A stretch of DNA of 64,000 bases from Stentor coeruleus (taxonomy: Eukaryota; Ciliophora; Heterotrichea; Heterotrichida; Stentoridae), in NCBI GenBank assembly GCA_001970955.1, contig MPUH01000070.1, positions 57,363-121,362 of the forward strand, given 5' to 3'. The notes beneath the pieces were generated by a model that saw only the letters and a program-made list of their open reading frames with translations, had not been told where the DNA came from and searched no databases. Position numbers and translations under genes: made by a program. This document shows, in pieces, positions 31,666-39,986 of this stretch; the first letter of the stretch is position 1, and every line of letters starts with the position of its first letter.

Positions 31666-31734
31666 AGAACCATTTTACTAATATCCAATATCTATTAACC
31701 TATTGGTTCTCATCACACGAAATCTTAGTATTTC

Positions 31735-33234
31735 TTAATACTTCACAACTTCAGGTATATAATCAATCATTTGCATATACGATATAACCTGATTAGGAAC
31801 TTCTTTAAGAACTTCATTAGCCAGTCGAGTAATCCTCCCTTGAAAACTATTATAATTAACAAATTGAACAATATCCCTAAGAGCTTTATTCCCTGAATCA
31901 TCAATAAGTACTCCTTCATCATAATCAAGTTTCTTCATAGAATTAAAGTCTGAGTTTCCAATTCCAAGTATAATAATACTAATAGGTAACCCTGAAGCTT
32001 TAACAATACTATTAATTGTTTGATCAATATCAGAAATTTCTCCGTTTGTTAATATAAGTAAAATAAAATATTCATTGTTTGATGATATTGATGAAGCAGC
32101 TAATATAGTTTCGTCTATAATATAATGAAGATCACCAGTAATTGATTGAGAAATTTTATCTTTAGATGATTGATATATTTTTAATATCCCACTTGTACCA
32201 TTGACATAAGGACAAGATGAATCTCCTGTTAGAGGAAAGCATTGACTTAAAGATTCACCTGGAGGTTTGCCACCGAATCCGTATACAGAAATTTTTTTAT
32301 CTGAGTCATAAGTTTCTAAGATGCTACCGATTTCCCATATAGCATTTTCGTAGTCATCTGAAGTTTGAGTTTCTGTTAAAATGTGGCTTTGGGTAAAGTC
32401 AATTGCTATAGAAAACGATATCTGCAAACCATTGTGTAAGTAGTCTATAAATGATAAAGACTTTTTTACATGGCAGTCTGAGACTAGGATTGTTCCTGAG
32501 AACCTGTTTTTTGCTTGTGATAGTAGTTTGAAAGTGCTTCCTGGGGTTGTTAAAGAGCTAAGAGTGGTTTCAAAAAAACCAATAAATTCATCAGAGCCCA
32601 CTTGATCCCAGTCATAACATTCAACTTTAATTGGTTTTGTTCTATCCGAATTGCATAATTGATGATCAGTTAGCTCTATAGGAGTCCATATTGGGTCTAA
32701 AGTATTTTTTACAACCTCAGTCCTTTTAGCTTCGATCCATTGATTGTGACCAAGACTTCTATAAAATATCAAATAAGGGTCACTTTTACCAAAAGTATCT
32801 TTTTTATCAAGTCCTATACCTCTTAATGATAACAAATATTTTTCTTTACTTTCTCTAACTTCTTCAACCCTTACAATCAGTTTTCCTTCATTCTCTAGTT
32901 TGAAAAAGCTTGTCTTTTTCCTTACAAGCTCACTTAATAATACATTTACAGTACCAAGACTATCTGATGCTCTATTATCAAAATCATAAATAGCAAATCT
33001 TAGTGGCTGTTTAGCTTCAAAGCAATAATCAAGTTGAAAAGATGTGTTCCAATTTGGATTTAGATTATTTTTTATTACTTCTGTACTACCAATAACAGTG
33101 TATGGCCCACCTGGGGTAAGTTGCTGTGAAAGGGTAAGGAAAGGATCACTTTTACTAAATGTATCACGGTCCATTAGGTTTTTAGCTAAAAGGAAAATAT
33201 CAACTTTTGTTGTAGTTGTATTTGCTTCTACCAT
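31735..33234 (-). CDS. Copine (C2-C2-vWA), copy 1
   Basis: A 499-residue copine, a Ca-dependent phospholipid-binding protein. C2A (about 1-125) has DTFSKSDPF and YDFDNRASD. C2B (about 130-255) has DTFGKSDPY and CYDWDQVGSDEFIG, so both keep the Asp residues for Ca binding. The vWA/copine domain (about 270-480) has the MIDAS-like DFTQS, then VYGFGGKPPG, and LTNGEISD. The length is somewhat short of typical animal copines (about 530-560) because there is no C-terminal extension. A second copine lies at 42918-44711. Ends at TAA. Confidence 0.93.
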   Translation of the reverse strand: MVEANTTTTKVDIFLLAKNLMDRDTFSKSDPFLTLSQQLTPGGPYTVIGSTEVIKNNLNPNWNTSFQLDYCFEAKQPLRFAIYDFDNRASDSLGTVNVLLSELVRKKTSFFKLENEGKLIVRVEEVRESKEKYLLSLRGIGLDKKDTFGKSDPYLIFYRSLGHNQWIEAKRTEVVKNTLDPIWTPIELTDHQLCNSDRTKPIKVECYDWDQVGSDEFIGFFETTLSSLTTPGSTFKLLSQAKNRFSGTILVSDCHVKKSLSFIDYLHNGLQISFSIAIDFTQSHILTETQTSDDYENAIWEIGSILETYDSDKKISVYGFGGKPPGESLSQCFPLTGDSSCPYVNGTSGILKIYQSSKDKISQSITGDLHYIIDETILAASSISSNNEYFILLILTNGEISDIDQTINSIVKASGLPISIIILGIGNSDFNSMKKLDYDEGVLIDDSGNKALRDIVQFVNYNSFQGRITRLANEVLKEVPNQVISYMQMIDYIPEVVKY

Positions 33235-33363
33235 TTATACTTTTAATATAATAGTCATAATTTACAATAAGAGCATAGTGCATTTAAATATCAAGAGATT
33301 TTCAATAGGATTAGAGTTTTAATTGTATTATTATCTATTCCTAACAAATATTTTTGGAATACA

Positions 33364-33564
33364 TTATATGATAATGCATTTACATTTATGCGATTTTATA
33401 GGCTCATATGAATATAGTGAAAGTTTTTCATCACACTCTGAGCTAGAAGATGCTTCATGTATAGATACTGATTTGATAGAATGTTCTTTTTTCTTTGTGT
33501 TATGTATAGATAATATACTCCCTCCTTCAGACTCGTCTTTCCCTAAAAATTCCCAATTATTCAT
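33364..33564 (-). CDS. Small Ser-rich protein with a CaaX-like end
   Basis: A 66-residue frame with good complexity, MNNWEFLGKDESEGGS at the start and SHKCKCIII at the end. The final CIII fits a CaaX prenylation box, with a second Cys two residues before it. The middle is Ser/Glu/Lys-rich and disordered. It sits alone in the 356-bp space between copine 1 and the next minus-strand gene. The antisense strand also holds an open frame (33323-33586), but its composition is less protein-like. No homologue is recognised; expression is unknown. Confidence 0.45.
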   Translation of the reverse strand: MNNWEFLGKDESEGGSILSIHNTKKKEHSIKSVSIHEASSSSECDEKLSLYSYEPIKSHKCKCIII

Positions 33565-33590
33565 TATATTTGATTATCCTAATTAGATAC

Positions 33591-33992
33591 TTAGTTGTTG
33601 CTAGTGATGATTTTCCCAAGGACTCCAGAGAATATCATAATAGGTATTATATACCTTTTATAGATAACTGGGCTTAGTTTAAGCTTTTTCCGCCAAAGAT
33701 GCAAGGTTAGGACGCCACTTAAGCTGTAATTTAGCCAGAAGTCTTTGTTTGTAAAAATTTCAAAGGATTTGTTGAAAAACCACCACGTCGCAAGAACACC
33801 TCCTGTGTAGACTGAATTTTTAAACATATATGAAGACATTTGTTTGAATCTCAATGACCGATTAGATTCGTATAATACTTCTGATCTAAAAGCATAAGCA
33901 TAAATAAACCCGATGTTCATACCTTTGATAAACCATTCAGCTGCAGCGTCTAAAGGAGAAATTTTTCTTTTGAAGTATTCAGTGTTATCCAT
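33591..33992 (-). CDS. Small multi-pass membrane protein
   Basis: A 133-residue protein from the ATG at 33992 (MDNTEYFKRKISPLDAAAEW). I prefer this start over the upstream in-frame ATGs, because an upstream start would run into the divergent OPA3 gene. It has three or four hydrophobic segments (GMNIGFIYAYAF, VYTGGVLATWWFF, FWLNYSLSGVLTLHLW, YIIPIMIFSGVLGKII). The Gly-containing helices recall Tim17/22-type inner-membrane proteins, but no family motif is certain. The divergent neighbour is mitochondrial OPA3, 24 bp away. Confidence 0.7.
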   Translation of the reverse strand: MDNTEYFKRKISPLDAAAEWFIKGMNIGFIYAYAFRSEVLYESNRSLRFKQMSSYMFKNSVYTGGVLATWWFFNKSFEIFTNKDFWLNYSLSGVLTLHLWRKKLKLSPVIYKRYIIPIMIFSGVLGKIITSNN

Positions 33993-34016
33993 CTTCGAAA
34001 GATTTATTAGATAATA

Positions 34017-34556
34017 ATGATACCCCTTTTCAAGGTTATTTCCTTGGCGATTAGGATGTTCACTAGGCCTTTGAGTTCTTATTTGAAGAATTCTTTGAAG
34101 TATAAAAACGATCATCACCCTTTAGTAAGAAAAAGCATCTTATCATTAGGCCAACTTTATCATGTTTTTCATATAAAAATACAAAGAAAGGTCATGAACA
34201 TGTCATCCTCAGAAACTTACGTAAAACCATTAAGTGATGAGAAGGCTCTTGAACAAGGTGCTGAGTTTTTTGGAGAAATCTTAGCATATGGGACACTTTT
34301 TGTATGGGGAGTTTATGAAGTTAATAAATATGCTAATGACGCCAAGGCTAAAGATGATAAACATGCTGCAATATTAGGGAAAATAGATGAAAGACTTGAG
34401 AACTTGGAGAATGGAAAGACTGATTTGTTAGCAAAAATCCATTTGAAAGTGGATGGTTTGGATATAGAGTATAATAAAATATTCAAACTGGCGGAAAAAA
34501 GAAATAATAAACAATACTGTGATGAAAGCACTGATACAGAAGAGGATATGCTTTAA
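34017..34556 (+). CDS. OPA3-like mitochondrial protein
   Basis: A 179-residue OPA3-family protein; OPA3 is a mitochondrial membrane protein whose loss causes optic atrophy in humans. The N-terminal MIPLFKVISLAIRMFTRPLS matches the PLFKLxxLxxKxxSKPLA block of the family. LSLGQLYH and KPLSDEKALEQGAEFFGEIL follow, the last being the family's most conserved segment. A hydrophobic helix (LAYGTLFVWGVYEV) and a C-terminal coiled coil complete it. Its start is only 24 bp from the divergent small membrane-protein gene. Ends at TAA. Confidence 0.88.
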   Translation: MIPLFKVISLAIRMFTRPLSSYLKNSLKYKNDHHPLVRKSILSLGQLYHVFHIKIQRKVMNMSSSETYVKPLSDEKALEQGAEFFGEILAYGTLFVWGVYEVNKYANDAKAKDDKHAAILGKIDERLENLENGKTDLLAKIHLKVDGLDIEYNKIFKLAEKRNNKQYCDESTDTEEDML

Positions 34557-35709
34557 TTATTTTAGGATAGAGATGAAAATGATATTTTGTAATGAAAATA
34601 CATGATTTTCCAAGATGATAATCATGAGCTGAAATGTCTTATTGAACAAATAGAAGATTTTTATTTTTGTATAAGAATTTGCTTTATTAGGCTTCGATAT
34701 TGGATGCTAGGTATTTTCCTATAGGCTAATAAGTATAATGTAATTATTTTATATGTTTAGTATTTATCAAGTATGAAGTAAATAGATATCTAAAATTATT
34801 AGTTTTATGATATAGAATAATAAAGATTATGACTTACTGTCAGGTTATTCAGATCTTCAAATTATGACTAAAAAATCGTTTAGATAATTGCATANACTTA
34901 CTGTCAGGTTATTCAGATCTTCAAATTATGACTAAAAAATCGTTTAGATAATTGCATATTTTATATACAATAAATAGAAAACATATATAAATTATCGAAT
35001 ATCATAATAGTTTGTAAAAAACGAATACAAAATACTGCTGATCCATAAACACAAAATCAACTTTTTCTTATACTATAAACTCCATTTATCACAAAATAAA
35101 CTCAGTATTATTATTTAGCCTTAATCTCCTACATTCTAAAAACTATTCTCAGGTACCATTGTATATTATAAATAATTCTAAATTTTTAATTCCTTTAATT
35201 TTTTATTACTACTTTATATGTATAAAACCACAATTTATGTTTATATTTTATCATGTTTCCAAAAAATAGTTGTATTAAAACACTGTATTTTAAACTTACC
35301 AAAATTTCTTTATATACCTGAATTTTACATTTAAGATTATTGTAATCTTTACAATCACTACATAACTTTTTACCATTTTAAGACTATAAAATCATAATAA
35401 ACCCAGTATATTTTTTTAATAAAAGCATAATATATTTCACCAATGACCTATTTTTCTCCTACTACCCACTACATCATTTCTTTTTTACTCTAAAATCATT
35501 ATTTTTTGCCTTCAAATAAAAGCAAACTATCTCTTTCATGCATTTTCATTTAAGTATTCATGCATATTTATCAACCATATTATTATTCTTTATATTTAAT
35601 TATCTCATAGTTTATCATTTTCAGTTTCTATGATCAAAAATAAAACCTTTATTACTCTCCCTATACTTAACTATAAAAATCATATAATAAATTCAATAGT
35701 ATATAACCT
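34557..35709. other. AT-rich intergenic region with an assembly join
   Basis: No gene seen. Contains the duplication around the N at 34895. Confidence 0.55.
34832..34958. repeat. 63-bp duplication flanking a single N (assembly join)
   Basis: 34832-34894 and 34896-34958 are identical, separated only by the N at 34895. Confidence 0.85.
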
Positions 35710-36561
35710 ATGAATATTCCCATAATTCCTACAGCTCTAGAAAAGACCATAAGTATCAGTCAAGATGATATGGAATATATAAACCTAGCGAAATCCTTAT
35801 ACAAAAGCCAATCTCAGACCTCAGAAAAACTCGAAAGTCTCAAAAGAATCATAAAAATCCTCAAGAAAAAAATTAACCTTTCACCATCTAAAAATACGAT
35901 TTGGGATTTTCCCATTTCTCACCCTTTATCTCAGATTCTCCCATCAGAAACAGCCACACTTCAAAGCTTAACCCAAGAAGGGTTTAAAATTTTGGAACTT
36001 AAAAAAACTTTACATAACCTTATCAATAAGAACAAAGAGTTCATAACAATATTAAGCGAACTTAAGTATTTGCATATGAAAAAAACAGAAAAAATTCTCT
36101 CATATCGTAGTGCAATGCTTAGAATTAAACGTAAAATTGCTTGTGTTAACAAAAAAAACTCAGAAATCAAAGAGAAAATTCTCAAAATCCATAGGTCAGA
36201 GGGGACTTTGAAAACCTTAGAAAAGCAAAAACAACTTAGGGATCTTCAAAAAACCCCAACTGAAGAAACTTGTAGAAAACTTTTGCTGAAAACAGCTTTG
36301 CAGAAACATAAAAGCCCTGAACCACAAGCGTTTTCTACACCAACTCATAGGAGGACTAAGAAAAAAAGGGAAAATCAAGAAGCAGAACTTCCCTTGGTAC
36401 ATGAAAAAACTCAAGAAAGATGCGTTCCTGAAATACTTAGAAGGTTTTCATTAGAAAATATATCAGAAATCCCGAAACTTACTGATTCTTTTAGTGATAT
36501 AACCCAAGATTTACTTCCATATTTAGCATGTGGAAATTATGTTAATCTAAACACTCCTTAG
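35710..36561 (+). CDS. Coiled-coil hypothetical protein
   Basis: A 283-residue protein I do not recognise. Helical, Lys/Leu-rich segments run from about residue 25 to 185 (LESLKRIIKILKKKINL; FKILELKKTLHNLINKNKEF). A Thr/Pro/Arg-rich basic linker (FSTPTHRRTKKKRENQEAE) follows and could be a nuclear-localisation signal. The C-terminal 50 residues are less charged (LENISEIPKLTDSFSDITQD). It ends at TAG and is followed by a relic of another coiled-coil gene on the opposite strand. Confidence 0.78.
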   Translation: MNIPIIPTALEKTISISQDDMEYINLAKSLYKSQSQTSEKLESLKRIIKILKKKINLSPSKNTIWDFPISHPLSQILPSETATLQSLTQEGFKILELKKTLHNLINKNKEFITILSELKYLHMKKTEKILSYRSAMLRIKRKIACVNKKNSEIKEKILKIHRSEGTLKTLEKQKQLRDLQKTPTEETCRKLLLKTALQKHKSPEPQAFSTPTHRRTKKKRENQEAELPLVHEKTQERCVPEILRRFSLENISEIPKLTDSFSDITQDLLPYLACGNYVNLNTP

Positions 36562-36599
36562 TGTAGTGGTAAGTTGGATTTTATGTTTTTTATGGGTTT

Positions 36600-37495
36600 T
36601 AAACTTTTTTTTTCTTTGAAATATAGTTTTGGGCATATATTTTCTTAATAAAAGAACCTCTTTTTGTTTGTTTTTGTAATTTTCTTCATTTTTAATGGGT
36701 TTTCTATATCTTTTTGTAAATTTCGCATGCTGCTAAGTGCTTTATTGTTTCTTGAATTTTGGATTTTTTTCTTTGATTTCCTAACTTGGTACTCTATAGT
36801 TATTGATAAATCATTAATTTTTCCATCACACAGTCTTCTACCTGGACTTTCCTTAAATCTTCTTCTTTTATATTTATTAACAAATATTGCTGTACTTTAA
36901 GTTCTTGTTGTATTATTTTAGAATTATTTTTTTGATTGAAGTGGTTTATGAGTTTTTTTTGCTAATGATATGATTTTCTCTTTTATTCATTATTATGCTT
37001 TAAACTTATGATTTTCTTTGAGGAAAGTTTTTCGTTTTTTTGAAATATTCTCATTTTTATTTTGTGTTGGGTATCTTGACCTCTCTTTTTTAGGTTTGGA
37101 GTTTTAGTTCAAATCGAAGGTTTTGGGATTTCAGTTATGTGTTTTCTGATTCCAATATGCTAATTTTGCTTTTATATAGTTTATATGCTTAAATTTTTCT
37201 GTAAATCATGATGATAAATTTCAAACTTTTAGATAAGATTTTTTCTTTTTTGGAGAGATAAGATATTTTCTTGGAAAAATCGTTTTTCACCTACATTTTT
37301 TTTTGAAGATTACGCTTTTTTAGGTCTTCTTTAACTTTAAGAAGATCAGCATCTTTGATTTCGATAATTTGCTTTTAACACTAAGATTTCAGAATTAAAT
37401 TCCTGAATTTCAAAGTTGCTATAATTAAAATCTTCTTTTTGCACTTTAAATTCTTCATCCATTAACTCAAGTCTTGCTAGAATATATAAACTTTT
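36600..37495 (-). pseudogene. Relic of a coiled-coil gene with in-frame stops
   Basis: On the minus strand from about 37495 the sequence reads SLYILARLELMDEEFKVQKE and onward to FEIQEFNSEILVLK, then shifts frame. It continues IIEIKDADLLKVKEDLKKRN, then SKISILESENT, a TAA, LKSQNLRFELKLQT, a TAA, KREVKIPNTK. Apart from one early frameshift the next roughly 130 codons stay in one frame, with TAA or TAG at positions where Gln would suit the coiled coil. Further down, ELKVQQYLLINIKEEDLRKV is also coding-like. No intact product is possible under the standard code. Confidence 0.55.
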
Positions 37496-37773
37496 ATTTA
37501 ATCCAACTCCCTTGACTCTAAAAATCCGAAATCATTCTACATTTAAATGGCATTTATTTCACTAAGTCATTATAATCAATAATAAAAACTTAATTGTAAT
37601 TCAAAACTTTTATGTCATACTTCTGATTACATTTCCCTTTGTAATTTCAAATAATAAAACTTACTATATACGCAAACTATCCATAAAATATTCTTTTACT
37701 CATAATCAAAAATAAAAAAAAACTTCTCCAATACTCTGTTTTATATTCAAAAGTATGATTATTTAAACTATAA

Positions 37774-38880
37774 TCACTTGTAAAGCTTTACTCTATCTTG
37801 TATCTCTTTCCTACAAATCGGACATACCGTGCATTTAATCACACATTTCTGACATATAAGATGCCCACAAGGATAACAACAAACATTAGCTTCTCTGGCA
37901 AAGCATATTTTACAAGCATTTTCTTCTTTAATGCTGGCATCTTCAATTTTGCTCTCAACAAGATCTTCAATTTGTGAAGGGTCAGGCAATTGCACAAGTA
38001 AAACAGTAGATCCGATTTTTAGCACATCTCCAACAACAATAGGAAAACTTTCACTATTTTCACCTTCAGCGCTTATTCTTTGCCAGGTTCTATTAGTTGA
38101 CCCAACATCATTTAAAACAAATTTCCCATTTTTCAAAAGGATTTCAGCATGAAAAGAACTCATTTGAGAATCTTCTCTTATAGATATAGTATTATTAGTA
38201 TCTCTGCCTATAGTCGCCCCTTGACTTGTGATTTTGATATCTTTACCTTTTGCCGGGCCTTCATAAACTTGAAGGTCAATACTTATAGCATTACCATATG
38301 GACTATACCTGATGCTTATAACTTTAAACTCACTTAAGCCCATTTGGAACATAGTATCCATTTTTAGTTCAAAAGCATTGCGAACCATAAGGAAAGTCCC
38401 TGTTGTTGACCCTAAATCTGTTAGGACGAATTGATTACTTGGAGCTTTGAACCTAATTTCACAATGTTTTCTACTTACAAAACTTTCGCTTATTACTACA
38501 TCGTTTGAAGCTGAATTTCTTCCCATTGAAGCTCCATGTTTGCCTATAAGGAAACTATGATTGCTTAAAGTACCCTCAACAGCTTTTAGTACAAGGACTT
38601 CCCAATCACTAAGATCATCAATTTGCCCTTGAACAGCATTATTTGGAGGGTTCTGAGCTAATTGTTCTTGAAGTTTAGCTAACTCTTGCATTATTTTGAC
38701 CCTATGCAAACGGACAGTAATTTCGAGATCACTTTTAAGATCATCTTCTTTAGCTTCAAAAAGTAAAGAACCATCTATACCCAAACCTTCAAATTTTTCT
38801 TTGTATTGGGGTAAACCTATTGAGACAAGCCATTCACCCACTTCTTTTGAGTTCCATGATTCAGGTCTTTTTCTTTCCAT
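37774..38880 (-). CDS. SAM-FHA-FHA-RING protein
   Basis: A 368-residue protein with an unusual domain order. The SAM domain is residues about 7-72 (SWNSKEVGEWLVSIGLPQYK). FHA1 is about 95-195, with GRNSASNDVV and SRKHCEI followed by DLGSTTGTFL. FHA2 is about 205-305, with IGRDTNNTIS, SSFHAEI and NDVGSTNRTW. The C3HC4 RING is about 320-358 (CKICFAREANVCCYPCGHLI, then CPICRKEIQ). It should be an E3 ubiquitin ligase that reads phospho-Thr through its FHA domains. The frame ends KLYK-TGA, one sense codon, then TAG. RING proteins of this type commonly end just after the last Cys pair, so TGA is read as stop. Confidence 0.92.
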   Translation of the reverse strand: MERKRPESWNSKEVGEWLVSIGLPQYKEKFEGLGIDGSLLFEAKEDDLKSDLEITVRLHRVKIMQELAKLQEQLAQNPPNNAVQGQIDDLSDWEVLVLKAVEGTLSNHSFLIGKHGASMGRNSASNDVVISESFVSRKHCEIRFKAPSNQFVLTDLGSTTGTFLMVRNAFELKMDTMFQMGLSEFKVISIRYSPYGNAISIDLQVYEGPAKGKDIKITSQGATIGRDTNNTISIREDSQMSSFHAEILLKNGKFVLNDVGSTNRTWQRISAEGENSESFPIVVGDVLKIGSTVLLVQLPDPSQIEDLVESKIEDASIKEENACKICFAREANVCCYPCGHLICQKCVIKCTVCPICRKEIQDRVKLYK

Positions 38881-39986
38881 AAATGCTTTATTTAAATTTA
38901 GATTATGTGAAAGGTTTATTTATGACTAGGATACTAATGATATAATTTTAGTAATGATAATGCTTCATAAATAAGAATATTGATTGTATGTAAAAGGTTT
39001 TTTTTAATGATATTGGATATATTTAGATGTTATGTTCATATATTTTATTATAATTGCGATGATAAATTTTAGATTAATACTTTAAGATTTTTAACTTTTT
39101 ATATAATGCTTACTTTATATTTAAGTACTCTAGTATTAATATAGGTTCATTTTCAAAGATAATTAATGATGATATTTTTTGAAATAATAATTTTTAGTTT
39201 TAGTTATATAGGGATTTTTAGCTTTCATAAAATCTTGCAGTAAAATAATAGTAAGCTATTTTAAGATTTGAAGCCAATTTTTGATCGAATAATAAAAGAT
39301 TCTAACTAAATAAAAGTCTAAGAAAATGTATTTTGATTAAATAATAAAACACTCTAACTAAATAAAAGTCTAAGAAAATGTATTTTGATTTCATATTTTA
39401 AACCCATTTTATGGTGAGTTCTAAAATTTTAAGCAACCAAGTTGCAATTTGCTAAAAATAAGCTTTGAAGCATAGAAAATGCCTAATTTTATTATCCCTA
39501 GACATTGATTAAATATTTTCCCTTAAATACAACAATAAATTTCTCCATAAACTTGCCATAAACCTCATATTCCAAAGCTAGCTTGGTAAAATTTTAAATC
39601 ATCAAAATCCTTTAATAAATTACTAACTGAATCACTAATAAACCCATACATAATATTCATGAATTTGCCTAAATAATTTTATGATCTAAATATTTTCAGA
39701 TATAAGTTTGCATATAAAATTTAAGACCAAAATTTAACATTCAATCAATATTATTAGTAGGAAATTTGGTAAATATGATATCTCAAGTCTCAATTTCCAA
39801 TCAGTTAATATTATCTTATAATATTAAAATATTTTCTAATATAAGTTACTACCAAAAAAAAATAATCATTTCTATGTTTAAGTCCAAGTAGTTATTTGGA
39901 CTTAAAAGAAATTACAAAAAGCAATTTAGAAAAGTTCTGAGACTAATAACTTATATTAGGTATTCAATGGTGTGGTGAAATAAAAT
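38881..39986. other. AT-rich region between divergent genes
   Basis: 1.1 kb between the divergent RING and acyl-CoA oxidase genes. Contains the imperfect tandem duplication at 39289-39390. No gene seen. Confidence 0.55.
39289..39390. repeat. Imperfect tandem duplication, unit about 51 bp
   Basis: Two adjacent near-identical copies that share CTAACTAAATAAAAGTCTAA and the following bases. They differ by one indel and a few substitutions. Confidence 0.75.

Noticed and set aside
33591-34118. Longer version of the small membrane protein starting at 34118
   Set aside because: It would overlap the start of OPA3 on the other strand; the ATG at 33992 gives a sensible divergent pair.
37600-37773. SECIS element after the UGA of the RING gene
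   Set aside because: The only ATGA-containing hairpin has a five-pair stem, too short for a SECIS.
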